DNA from: Phoronis australis
Lineage: Eukaryota > Phoronida > Phoronidae
Assembly (NCBI GenBank): GCA_002633005.1
Contig: NMRA01000052.1
Location: 795,235-859,234, forward strand
DNA: 64,000 nucleotides
Direction of reading: 5' to 3'
The position numbers and the translations under genes are program-made. A model generated the notes under the pieces. The model saw only the letters and a list, made by a program, of their open reading frames with translations. It ran no database searches and was not told the origin of the DNA. Shown in pieces: positions 25,393 through 37,518 of the stretch; positions within the stretch are counted from its first letter, which is position 1; every line of letters begins with the position of its first letter.

Positions 25393-26499
25393 CACATATT
25401 GTCGCTGGGGCAATATGCGTAGAGTGCGACAAAGTCACAACAGACCCAAATGCACGAACTAGAACAACTGCACCAGACGTGAAAATACAACTTGAGCATA
25501 ACTAACTTGGGCGAACCTTGCTGTAAAATAATCCATCAATGGCTTGTGCAGGGGACAAAGGCATCATCCTTGGATGACCATTTTGTTCACAAAATAAAAA
25601 CTCCACAAAATTCTTCTTTCCAACCATTTGGATACAGTATTCTGTCATATTGCGACTCCAAAGACCCTGAGCAGTTGCAGCCCTATGAATGTCTATTACC
25701 ACCAAAATAGGATTGTTGGTTTTGATCTGTGCGCGACTCGCTTTGGAAATTTGAACTTTACTGTTCAAAGAAAAATGAATGGTCCCGGACAAGAACAGCT
25801 GGCATTAGGCGACCATGGAGAAAACAGTTTCTGCTCTTCATCAGGTAGCAACAGATGACACTGAAAAAATGATCCCGACCCATTTCAATTTACATGAAAT
25901 TACTTTAATTTTTAAATATGGACAATTAGCAAAAACAATGTATTAAAAACATTAACCATAGCCAATTGTACATTATTGTTTGGGAATTTCCTTAATTTTA
26001 AATTTATTTATGTAGATATAGAACAGAGATGATAAATAAACACAAAGTATTTAAACACATAATTTACAGAAATAGTCGAATTACCCCTGAATAAATTGTT
26101 GTAGTTTTTGTCGGTATAAACCACATTCTTAAAATTGAAGACCTCTGACAGAACCGACACCATGTTCAGATAACAGTGGAAAATGTTTCTTGGAAGAAAT
26201 CCCACCTAAAGGTTTGAGGTAAATTAACTGTGATATATGAGATCATGAGAAAATAAACTTGTTCCAGAACATTTATTAACTAAAACTACAACACAGTAGC
26301 TGTCCAGGAGTGCAAAGACAATCCCTAAATTCCACACTTAAGTTTATGCAGTAATTGGCAGGTGTCGCCACTAGACGGACACAAAACCAACACCATTTTC
26401 CAAAAAGTTTTCATATTGCTTTTAAAAATTCTTTAAGTTGATATAAATATCACAGTTCAAGTTTTTCCAACAAACAACATCAGTACCAGATCATTAAAT

Positions 26500-26505
26500 T
26501 TTATT
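26500..26505 (-). terminator. POLD3 polyadenylation signal AATAAA
   Basis: The minus strand reads AATAAA 63 nt beyond the POLD3 stop codon, a normal position for a short 3' UTR. The cleavage site itself cannot be fixed from sequence alone. Confidence 0.65.
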
Positions 26506-26567
26506 TGTACAAAGTCATAACAGTACACAAATTATACAATAACTTGTACAGTAATTCCCATAAAGTA

Positions 26568-29500
26568 TCATTTCTTCTTGAAGAAACTCATAAGAGAACT
26601 TTGCTTGGTGTTTGACTTGGTACCTGGTTTTGTTTTCTTTTCTTGAATTACAGGCTTTGTGACCTATAAACAAAGAGTCGGAATGAATTGCACAAGAACA
26701 TTGAATGAGGCGCTACATTTCATTTCCCAACAGGCAACACTGAATGCTTCTAATGAGCTCCAATTTATAAGGCCATTATCACAGCTCCACAAGTTTTATG
26801 ATGGGCTTCTTTTGTCAGCGGACTAGTACAGTTAAACAAACAATATGTAGAAAATACAACAGACTGCCTGTGTAAAACATCACAGCACGGTATGACCAGG
26901 TGTGCTGTCAATAACCAGTAACTTGCGAACATGATAGTGTAACGCAACACTAAGTCAATTGAAGTCTTACTACAGGCATTCCACTCCCATTGTATTTTTT
27001 GTAATTTTTTTCTAGGACACAATTGTTGTTTTCCCAGAAGTTGCTCCAGGAAAAAGTAGATTAACTTGTAATAATTCTTGCACATTTAAATTCATGTGAA
27101 ATTAAGAGTGAACTTGTTTGCATGTCTGCACAGTAATACAGTGGAGTCCGCTTAATGTCGTACTCTCTGTTTCGATGTAAATTACAAAAATAAGCGGGAC
27201 ATTCCATCACGCAGTTTTCCACTTGGGGGTGACTGCCCAGTCCTAAAGTTAGTCACGCGAACTGAAGAGCCTCGGAGTAAGTCAGGTAACCAGGAAATGA
27301 CTGATATTTACTCCCGATGTCGCGATTTGATAAGGCAAATGAAGTATGCACACCCTGGTGTTAGGGAAATTCCATATACCCAGATAGAAAAGGTTCATTT
27401 TTAGACAGAAAAGCAAAGGAGCACATGCTAAAACGCAGGTGAGAATCACTTTAGCTGATTTTTAATGACAGTATCCGGGGAATATGATAATAAATCATTA
27501 TGATATGCAGGGTATTTTACATGGATTTAATGGAAAACGATTAGTTTTAAATTGACATTTCATGACAATAACTGGGATATCCTATTATCCAGTATGACAA
27601 GTAAGCGGGCTTCACTGTTCTCTTTATCCCACATCATCACTATCAAATCACAAATAACCACTGTGTAATAACCCAGAGCTATCAAAACACAATTAACAAT
27701 GACAAATGTTACAGTCATGGTATGCTTGCAGAGTTTTTGAAAAAGCATCACTCACATGAAGTCAAGTCAAGTATAGTTAATTTTAAACGATTCACTTTCA
27801 ATGTGTATCTGCGTTGATACACGACCACTGAATGAATGAAAACAAACATGGACTGGCCCCTTGGGTGCATCAGATCGCATGGACCTCGAGAGAGTAATCT
27901 TGTCCTTAACCTTTGGCTACCACTGCTCTCCATTTGGTCCATACGATCTGATACTACCATTGAGATCGGTCCATATTTGAGTATTATCACATATTTTCAG
28001 CTGTTGTAGCCCTAGTCTCATATCCAGTGGTATTTGGATGACTTGCAATTCTTCCGATTCTCACTCGCAGTCTAGAAAAAGGAATTATCGGCCGAGAGAG
28101 CGAAGACCTACAGCTCTCCTCCAATGAACAAGTTGCCACTCACCGCTGGTTTGACAGGTTCTTCCACCTCAGATGCCGATTCACTCTCCCAAACTTTCTC
28201 AGTCACTGGAAATTGACATAAACAGTGTTAGCAGTACACAATAGATGGCGCTGGGTGTCAGCAATCTGATTAGCATTGGTAAGGAAATTGCCACTGGGGA
28301 AATTACTATATACGTTACACAGGAACTCATTTCTAACAATTTTAAGTTTCTAGAAACCAGTCTTCCATCACAATAACAGCGTTTGATTTAAACCATTTGC
28401 TGTTAAAATCGGTCTCACTCACACTGTTCCTTAGTCAAATTGCAGGTATTGCAGGTAATTTCAAGGCTTCGCGGCAGTTCCAAGAGCAACTTGTGCTAGG
28501 TTAAGTGCCCATCAGAACACAGTAATTTACTGTTACAATCATTGGAGTCTAATCAACCTTAAGGTTGTGTAGGTCCTTGTTGACAAATCTGTGTATCACG
28601 TCAAATGTCTACAAAACTGCAGATTTTAAGTCCGTAAAAGTAGAGAGCCGGTAGAATTTTATTTTTTTACCTTTTACCAATCTGCCTTTAATTGGATTAC
28701 GTGACCCTGTTTTGCTAGTAAACTTTTGCAAGAGGTACACTGTAACAGCTGAAGATGAATGGAGGAATGACAGACCAAAACATTGTGCCAATGTAAATAG
28801 GAAGAGGTGGGAGTAAACTGGCCAAAAAATCAGAAAAGATGTCATCACTGCTTGTTCTACCCACCCATATAACCATCATCGTCCATGTAAGTTTTGTCCA
28901 CCTTCCGGCGCCGACGGACCCTGTGCGTTGACTTCTTTTCACCTTTGCCAGCTGGTTCATTACTCTGTTTGACAGGGGGCGTTGGAGGAATGGGCTCTTC
29001 ATCTTCAGATGGCTGGGGGCTCGGTTCGGGACTGGGCACAGCAGGAGGCGGCGGCTCTTCCATAGGTGTCTCTGAGAGGAAGAAAAACATCACAGCTTTA
29101 TACCAGTGCAATACTTCAAATACTCGGGCACCTATTTATTGATTTTGCCCAGGCTCCACGGTGGTTTCCATGTCTGCGAGACGAAGCGTAGGTCTCATGA
29201 AAGTGGTGGTATGCTTCCACTTCACAATTTCTAAAAAAATATTTAGCCAAATAATTTGAGTGCACACACTCTACAAATAATTTATCAAAATTATTTTAAT
29301 AACTAGCAATTGTGTGAATATTCTCAGAGGCGTAGCACTTCTGCTATTAAGTGAAATTTAGTTATTTTTCTGAAATAGTTGTGTGGAGCGTAAGGCCACA
29401 TTTCTGACTCAAGTCTTCAGTCACTTTTCATGAGGCAGACCCCAACGCTTAACAATGACAGAAAAAAAACAAAGAATCACACCGGTTTCGAGACGTATCC

Positions 29501-32500
29501 CAAGATTCTTGGGACTTCTTGTATAATGAAAGCGTACGGACTTACTATGGAGAATCATATCAGTCATTTTGAAAATCTGAAAAGTTTTTAAGTAATGACT
29601 CACCCTCTTCGCTACTGCTGCTTTCCCACATCTCTTGTTGGATACGGCGGCGTTTCTTGTTTGATGACGCCTGCACATTTTCCTCTGAAACCATGAGCAA
29701 ACTTTGAGAAACTAAAGACAGACAATGCCAAAGATGCACTCCAATCCCCAAATACCATCACGGAGATAATATACTTTTGTCCAAACTTTACGGCCAAATT
29801 ATACATGGACTTTTGTGGCGCTGCACGTTTACACACAAAACGTCCCATTGCCATCTAACGGCACACCAAATTAGAGCACGTAGTTTAAAAGAACGAGGCG
29901 AACTGACGCAAAGAAGCTGACGCTTGTTTATTTGAACTGGCAAATGGTTGGTTTCAAGACTTCTACAGATACCTTCTTCATCCGACTGGGATTTCTTATT
30001 CTTCTTACTGTTGCTGAAAGACAAAGATTTTATTAGAAACACACCATTAACCACTCAACAATTGCCAGCAAAACTGTACAAATCAAGACAAAAACATAAC
30101 ATGCTAAAGCTTCCTTAGAGAAGACAAAAACAAATAAAAAAATACCCAGCAGCATGACCAAAATTGGAAAAACCAGACTTACTTGATAGGTTGTTTTTTC
30201 TTGTCTGGAGATGACTTCTTTGTATCTGTTTGCTTTGTGCTTGTATCTTCTTTAGATGCCGGAGGTTTACCTTAAAGACATTCACCAAAAATGTTTTGAA
30301 TGATTTATAACTAAGTTTTCAAACACATTAATTGATTAAGAATATAGAGAATCCTAGAAAAACATCTAAATTACGCTAACTGCGAAACATAACACCTCAG
30401 AAATGGAACATAAAATTCCAGTCAGCAATTGTTTTTACAATGATCCAATTTTGCAAGAGGGACTATCAAAAATAGAACTTCTTATGATTTTTATGACAAA
30501 AATCAAAACTCACATGAAGAGAGAACAAAATGATAGCTAAGGAAACTGAAACAGTACTTTTTTATCAATTGAAATGTGGTTGTGTTATTCAGAATACTAG
30601 ACACTTATTTTCGGTTGTCTTAGTGTAATTCCGCGGTGGTTCCTCTCTGATGCAAATTTCATTAAAGACGATTCGACACTGATTGTTAGATAATTTCTCA
30701 TCTCTGTACAAAAGTAGACAGAAAATGTGGAAAATAATTTTGAGTACAGAGATTAGACTGGCCACTCCATCTATTGTTTGGTCATGGAAACACCCTATTT
30801 CCATCTCCATTGCTTCAAGTGCATAAACAGAATGTGCCTGTCATGCCAACCCAGTCTTAAGCAATAACAAAATAACACTTCTTTCCTAACCAAGAAAACA
30901 CTTCTAATCTGAATAATGAACAAATCGGGACTATTTTCTAACCACAGATAAGTCTAAATCCAAAGATAACTTTGAAAAAGAAGACAGGTGCATAGCAGCT
31001 TGGAGTGTAAATTCGGTAAAATCACACCAATTTAGGACACAACATGGACGAGTAAAATTTTATTTTCCATTTTTCCTTAAAAGCATAAAATTCATCGAAT
31101 AAATAGTTCACCACTTCTACATTTTATGACATAGCTACCATCAAGCAATGTTTCGAGAAATTTTTGGACATTCACATCAATTTCAGACGTTTTTGAAAAA
31201 TGTTGAATTGGCTAGTTTGGTTTTTATTTTTGTCCGAAATTTGTGAGATTATACCCTCCACTATCAGATGTTTGTACACTCATTAACATACCCGACTGCT
31301 TCTGAAAAAATGACATCACGCTGTTCTTCTGAGACTTGTTGCTCTTCAACTGCAAACAAAAGGCTGGATTAAATGAATGGTTAAAATGTCCGGTTTAGCA
31401 GGTGACTTTACGTAAATGAGCAACGGTTTTACGATTTTTGAAAGCATTTGAAAGTTGTAAAAAGAGCAGATGTACTTAAATTTCTCTGGGTGAAAACAGG
31501 ATGGCATCTTTGTCTAGTTGATATAAACATTTACTAGTCTCCGTTCCTCTAAAACAAGAGTCTGAGTTTACAATAAAAAGTAATTACTGTTCATCTTAAA
31601 GAATAACAGCCATTTTGGTTGAATAACAAATGGCACATTTCAGGCAATACCTGACTTATGCTGGAATATGCTTAAGCTGGTTTTATATAATGTAAAGTAG
31701 AACAAATATCTAAACCCATGTTTTACTGTTACTCCAACGAACCTCAATGTCACATCACACATAAATTGTCCTTAAGGTTAATGTGAGATTGCCAACAAGG
31801 ATGTTGGTAAAGGCAACAGTAACCCTTGTGGTAATATTTTCAGATTTTTGAAGGACTAAAGTTACCTTTTCTGGCCAGTTTGGTATATTTTGAACCTTTA
31901 ATCAGTACACTTCTATAAGAATGGAATTAAAACAGCAATTCTGCAAACTAGAAGAGGTGATGCAGTAAGCAAGAACCAAACAGTCATCTTGTCCAACTAA
32001 GTTGTATTTCCTCCCAGTTCCGTTCCAGTAATTGTGCTCACTGGCCTAGACGTCCATCAATTTTGAAATCCTCATTACAAAACGGTCAGTGGCCTAGACG
32101 TCCATCAATTTTGAAATCCTCATTACAAAACGGTTTGCCAAAAACAGGCATTAAAACTAATGCAACATTAACCATTAGGTGATGAAACGCTCAGTGTTTG
32201 CATTTTGCTATTTGCACTCAACATCACTTACAGTTTTGAAGACTGTAAATATCATTCTTTTAAATCGACTAAAAAATTCAAAACATATTTCAGAGTAGGT
32301 AAAATATACTGAATTGACTAAAAACGCCCAAAAAGGTAACATTCCGCATCAGTTACGGATACCGTCGTACCTGAGTGCTGCTATTATCTGGCTTTGTGTT
32401 GCTGTTTTCGACATTCTTGGTTTCTGCGGATTCCTTTTTCACCGGTGCCTTTGCGAACATGCCTGCGATTCCTATTGGCTTCTTAGACTTTTTTGAGCTG

Positions 32501-35500
32501 CTGTCAGCCTCAACTGTTTTGATTTCTTGTTGTGCCTGAAATAAACAACTACTTTCAGCACAGAAGTGAAAGTGTGGCAACACCTCACCAACTGAGGACA
32601 GAGCATGGTGGAAAAGGGAAATTTTTGTTCTCGTTTTTGCTTAAAAGTTAAACAATTTCCTCAAATAAATGGTTAGACATAACATAGCACTTCATTTAAT
32701 TCATAACAATTTTAGAAAAAATGTAGAAGAGGCAAATTTGGTAAATATTTTCGTTCGAAATTAGTGCGATATTACCGTATGTATCTTCATGGTTCACACA
32801 GTGTGACGTATTTTAATTATCACGGTGATCTTCAATGAAACGTTTGTTCTAACTGCCCAACAAGGATCGTAGAGAAATCTGCCGAAGTAATGACAAACTG
32901 TTGAAGTAAGAAATGGCAAAATGTAAGATGGTCAGCAACACTTGTATCAAGTGTGTATGGCCAGTGGCACTGATGATGTCCACACGACAACATGTCAACA
33001 TAGATACGCCAGCACTCCTTGTGGTAAAACTCCAACCATTGTTTAAACTGCGCGTCGTTTTCCATTCCTCGTACAGAAACAATAATATTATTTACACTTT
33101 CTGAGACAATTTTTCAGCAAAGAAAATGTAAGTACCAGGCCATGATTATTTGAAAAGTATTTGTATTTCCAACAAAAAAGCAGAGGTCAGGCCTTTCAGA
33201 CTTAGCTAAGGTTTTCCAAACTCAGCTCAACTCCATGTTAGAATACATGTAAGAACGATGCTGGGCACACGTACTTCGTTCACAGGTTGAACTGTCCTCT
33301 CAGCATCACTTCGTATTTTTATGTGGTCATTCTTGATGGAGCTGAAACTGTCAACAAATCACAATGTTTTTAATGAAGCACAGGGTGAAATCAATAGCAG
33401 TAATCATTCGGGTAAACGCCCAGCAATATAGATTGGTGCAAAATTTGTTATTTAAAAATTGAGAAATTCAACTCAGCCTGTGGGCGTTAAGTCGAGTACA
33501 ATACAGCGCGGATAATCAAAAATGAAACAGATGAAAATTCCACGGGCGAGTGGAAATGGATACAGTACACATACCAAAGGTGCATTTCGCCCTATTTAGC
33601 GGACTAAAACCGAAGATCAAATTACGTCTTTCACTCCTCTCATAAAATCTGTTCAATTCCTAACCACGACGGGATTCCACTTCCGGTACCAACTCTAGTA
33701 CTGTAACAGTGCACAATGAGCACATGCCCCATTTTCCAGTTTGCAATTTTAAGGCCGGCAACTCCTGACAGCAATATGCACCCACGTGTTTATATGTTGG
33801 CGCATGAAGTGTCGGGTTAAAACTGGATTACCAAATAGTTAACCTCACCTCGATGTTGCAGCCAGAACCACCTTATTGGTCGTGTAATCAGCAGTGTACA
33901 GAGCATTGCTGTCCTGAAAATGTTAACAGTGAGAGACTAGAGTGGAATCACCAAAAAGTCTCGTCTATATGTCTGCATGATTAAACTACTCAGTTCTTAT
34001 ACCACATCCAAGGGTTTCAAAAAATTTGCCTATTTTTAAGGTAAACCCTTGGATGCTGTACAAGAACTGGGTAGATTAATTACAAGGGAACGACATACCA
34101 ATTCTGAGGGCCTTTTCGGTTGACAACCTGCACAAACTATGTACAATCACCATGGAAACAGTAAACAACGTGGAAAACCTCCAAGATAACCAATAATTTG
34201 TATTTTTGTGAAGCTAACATAAAACAGGTTGATTTTACTTTAAAATGGTGTACGGTAACAAACTGCAAAAAGTAAGATGCCACCAGTGGAGGGATACCTG
34301 TTATTAGAAAAGAATCGAATAAAAAGATTCAAAATGCATTTTAGAGAAAGATAATTATTAATTTTGGAAATAGGTAGTAGAAGTTTGTTGGTTTGTTAGC
34401 TCAAGGCATAAGGCAGCAATCCTTAGTCGCTAGAGAAATGGCAATGTCAAGAGGATGTTACCTTCAGCTTGGCTTTTTGCACACTGTACACATGGCAACT
34501 TGTAACTGGAGACAGAGAAGACTTTGTCACTTCAAGATTCTCTTCATTAACGACGAAGAACTGATGACTCTGAAACCAAGAGGGCGGATCAAATGCATTG
34601 CTTCTACTGCGACAGTGTGATCTTCAAACCTTGTGAGTCAAATTAGAAATCACCCTGGTAGGAATTTAAGAAGAGCAACGCGGAGCGTTGAAATGCGCCC
34701 ACAAATGCATCGCTAACAGTGTGCTGCTGGGGGTGTATATTTGTATCATAAAAATGGCCACTAGATAGCCCAAAATACATTGAATCCATCCGAAAACGGG
34801 AACATGCCTTCGCTTCTTTAATAGAAAGCTACTTGTATACCAAATTTCATAAAAGGCTGCTAAGGAACTTATTTAATAAGAGAAGCAAAAGAAAACAGAT
34901 AGAGGGGGACTTGAAAACAGCAACAACCGCCATCAGGTGGCGCAAAATACCTCGACACCATACCAAAATGGGAGGATAGCGTCATCTCACCAACAGATGC
35001 CTATGTTCCCAATTTTATGAAAATCCGTTGAGGACCTTTGAAGATATAGCGGTAAACATAAAAAATAAAATTGCCATTATGGGGCACAGCGGTGAAAAGA
35101 TCTGTCACAAATTCGGCATTGTCCGTTATCAAATTCATATAAGTACACTTCATCGTCTTGCTATATTTAGTAACGATCAGGCATAGTGTTAAGGAGATAC
35201 AGCCATGCCTTGGTGCGAAAAAAAAACAATTGTCACTAGGAGGCATTGCCAAGATGAAGCAATAAGTTACTCATATCGGTAATACAAATCAAAAAACGTT
35301 CAATTATACCTTTGCTCCGTTAACGTTCTTCACACCAGCAACTAAATAGGTCACATTCAATTCTTTATCTTTCGTGTTTCTTTGGTGATCAGCAAACGCG
35401 AAGAGCATGCTAGCGAAAATCGAAAGAGGATTGTAAAATAAATTTTACTTCGGAAATTTTACAGATATAAGTGCTATTTAGGTAATATCACTATTATCAT

Positions 35501-37518
35501 GGGACATCCCATTTCAAACAATGTGTATCAAACAACGAGTGTCAAATCTTGATTTATTTTTGTGAGTCAAAATTAATGAGTCGTGAATTTTGTTTTCAAC
35601 ATGATCATAATGTGCCTAATAAGTGTTCATATTTGCCAAAACAAATTACTGTAATTTTTATCTTACGTTGAATTTGACTATTTTTGACCCACTCAATACA
35701 ACTTCAAGAAATTGACACTTCCTTTTCCTATAACACAACTAAAGAGAATACCACTGGCAAACCTATACCCATTCAAGGACTTAAAGTTATGAACGACCTT
35801 CTCAACACGTCTGTATATTTATCCAAATGTGTACAAAATCATAGATTTTAACTTGAAGCAAAAGTACATTTTCTCAAAGTACAAAGCCTCCAAAATTGAT
35901 TCTCCACTTTTCACTAATCTGCCATTAATTGGATCACGTGACCAAACATAAGGTCCAGAGCAAGTAACCGTCCTCGCTATGTGCAGCAATTGCATAACAA
36001 AACTTGAAAAATATCGACAGTACTTACCGCTTGGCTTCATTCACGTGAACAGAAAGAGTTTTGCTCAGCCATTTGTAAGAAACCTGAGATAAAAACAGAG
36101 CCATTCAGCTAAATTCATCATTGATTTTATTCTCGTTGCTAAAGTCCACATTCAAATGTTCAACATGACTCGACACAGACTGGTACAAAGGCAGTATGAT
36201 CACCTCAACAACTGTGATGCACAGAGGCAATGGCCCTGTCAACTTATGCTCAACTGAAATGCTTTGTGATTGACAAATTAAAATATATTACACAACATCA
36301 GAAAACAGTTACTTGTGAGTTATAGATTAGTCACAAGTATGCGCCAAAACAATAACTTGCCTGTCAGTGTTTTGGCATAAGTAACATGGATGGTGCAGTA
36401 CTGGAAAAAGTGGGGGGCTATAGCACCCCAGCCCCCCTGCGGTGCACCGCCCATAGACCATGGGTGGTGCAGCACTGAACTAACTGGGGGAGGCTATAGC
36501 CCCCAGCCCCCTATGGTGGATCATCCATGAGTATCACTCAACTGTCCAACTTAAGTTGTGACAATGCCACCAGGAAACATGGCTGACAAGACATTTTTAG
36601 GATCTGGCAAAGTAATTCTTGTAGGATATAAAATTGGATTCAACTCAAACATAAATGTAAAGGATCAAATAACATCAAAAAGGTCAACTTTAAATGACAA
36701 GTTTGATTTTGACGGGTTTCCTGATTTTCAGTTTGATTGGATTCAAAAGTTTTCTCTTACTCACAGAGATAACCTGCAGTTGGCAAGTTACACGGGAGCA
36801 TTATCAACGGATCGTTTACAGTGCTCCCCAGTAGCAGAGAACATCAGTGAGTGCTCTAAAACATGTGGTACTAAAAACACAATCCTGGACACTACTGCAG
36901 TGCTTTTCAAAATAAAATGGACAACAAAGAAAGTCTTTCGTGGACTTCAAAATAGCATGCTTATGACACGCGCACGAACTACTTTTTACGGCATCTTTTA
37001 GGAAACGATGGCAACTTCGCAGCAGCAACATTTTTTCAGAAATTCGGTTTGCTGGTATTAAACTAAAAACTCGTAATGAAATGAAAAACCAATACTAGTA
37101 ATGTGTTGTTGCAAAAATACACACACAACCTTGTAGAAGAACAGTTGATTTAATTAGAAAAGTTGAAAAAAAAGAAATTGACCATGGCAGCCTTCTGATT
37201 AGCAGCTAGGTTAGTACACAGGCACTTGTCAGCTGTTATGTACTAACATATATTTACTATACTATGGTGATTAAATGTGCCTGTGACTGAGAGTGATAAG
37301 TACTAGTACTGTAGCCAGTGTAGGCCTATACTCCTATAGCTATCTAACTTATTAGTGAGCAGTATAAGACTTAAGTAACTTGGCTACGAAGCTGTGGAGG
37401 ATTCCATCAAAACTGCAGACATAAGAGTGAACCTACGCAGCCTACACATACTTACAACTTTGTTTTCATCAAAAACATACTCCTCTAAGTTTTCTAAGTA
37501 CATTTGATCAACAGTCAT
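26568..37518 (-). CDS. POLD3: DNA polymerase delta subunit 3 (p66), 14 exons, complete
   Basis: Exons, 5' to 3': 37518-37456, 36083-36028, 35409-35310, 34569-34462, 33913-33849, 33341-33275, 32535-32371, 31349-31292, 30270-30183, 30013-29973, 29684-29604, 29071-28865, 28205-28144, 26663-26568. They total 1257 nt (418 aa; human is 466), with all phases compatible and GT-AG borders. The N-terminal region (MTVDQMYLEN, then NKVVSYKWLS, NVTYLVAG and CHVYSVQKAKLK) follows vertebrate POLD3, whose N-terminal part binds POLD2. A GIAGMF segment lies at residues 175-180. SVMSFFQKQSG has FF at 222-223 in the place of the Rev1-interacting region. Basic stretches at about 280-284 (KKRRR) and 348-354 are likely nuclear signals. 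The last residues, KQSSLMSFFKKK, hold a canonical PCNA box (Q408 to F415). The start was chosen by homology; an in-frame ATG lies 75 nt upstream (37593) with no stop between. The product is a nuclear replication and translesion accessory subunit. LCMT1 is divergent on its 5' side. Confidence 0.95.
27139..27617. mobile_element. Pogo/Tigger-like non-autonomous element in POLD3 intron 13
   Basis: Left end CAGTGGAGTCCGCTTAATGT, preceded by TA; right end on the other strand CAGTGAAGCCCGCTTACTTG; about 22 of 26 bases match. CAGTG ends at a TA target fit the pogo branch of Tc1/mariner. The right flank is not TA, so the duplication has decayed or the boundary is off. No transposase frame. Confidence 0.6.
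27847..27975. mobile_element. TIR element, family F copy 1 (POLD3 intron 13)
   Basis: Left arm CATGGACTGGCCCCTTGGG...CAGATCGCATGGACC is matched on the other strand by ATGGACCGATC...CAGATCGTATGGACC, giving inverted arms of about 40 bp. Second copy at 42741-42867. Confidence 0.6.
28610..28725 (-). repeat. Dispersed repeat family E, end fragment in POLD3 intron 12
   Basis: The minus strand reads GGTCACGTAATCCAATTAA, GGCAGATTGG, then AAATTCTACCGG and CTCTACTT, colinear with 18930-19010. Confidence 0.55.
32043..32138 (+). repeat. Perfect 48-bp tandem duplication in POLD3 intron 7
   Basis: The unit beginning GGCCTAGACGTCCATC starts at 32043 and again at 32091 without a visible difference, so the duplication is recent (or an assembly artefact). 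Confidence 0.9.
33988..34072 (-). other. Intronic hairpin, about 29-bp stem (miRNA-precursor-like shape)
   Basis: In POLD3 intron 5. Arms at 33991-34017 and 34043-34069 pair over about 29 positions with two mismatches and two G-U, separated by a 25-nt A/T-rich loop. Sense-strand arms begin CCCAGTTCTTGTACAGC and end GATGTGGTATAAGAACTG. Could be a miRNA precursor, or simply a small inverted-repeat element. Confidence 0.4.
34670..35250 (-). repeat. Dispersed repeat family G in POLD3 intron 3
   Basis: Begins GAGCAACGCGGAGCGTTGAAATGCGCC, the reverse complement of the right end of 43360-44160, and continues ATCATAAAAATGGCCACTAG. Contains GCGCCACCTGATGG-type blocks (plus strand CATCAGGTGGCGC). Confidence 0.7.
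36385..36529. mobile_element. Short palindromic element, family D, double unit in POLD3 intron 1
   Basis: CATGGATGGTGCAG...GGATCATCCATG ends with two GGGGG-CTATAG-C cores, the same arrangement as 14709-14857 but more diverged at the ends (GGCGGCGC changed to GGATGGTGC). Confidence 0.75.
36558..37001 (+). other. Open frame of 147 codons inside POLD3 intron 1, opposite strand
   Basis: Uninterrupted frame with a good start context at its second ATG (AACATGG, MADKTFLGSGKV). Amino-acid composition is protein-like (balanced D/E/K/R, several Cys, one Trp near WIQKF). No family recognised, no splice sites needed, and a family-B repeat begins just after it. It could be a small nested gene, a retroposed fragment or chance. 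Confidence 0.2.
37011..37180 (+). repeat. Dispersed repeat family B, truncated copy
   Basis: Shares GCAACTTCGCAGCAG, TTTCAGAAATTC, GGTAT..AA and TAATGAAATGAAA with the start of the copies at 38236 and 50155, then diverges. Lies in POLD3 intron 1. Confidence 0.5.

Larger units (their letters stand above)
23083..26499. other. Intergenic stretch left of POLD3
   Basis: Apart from the repeat at 24440-24700 and the microsatellite at 25325-25392, I see no gene or element. Confidence 0.45.

Noticed and set aside
25226-25505. Coding repeats THARTHAR on both strands
   Set aside because: They are translations of a (CA)(CGCA)(CA) microsatellite.
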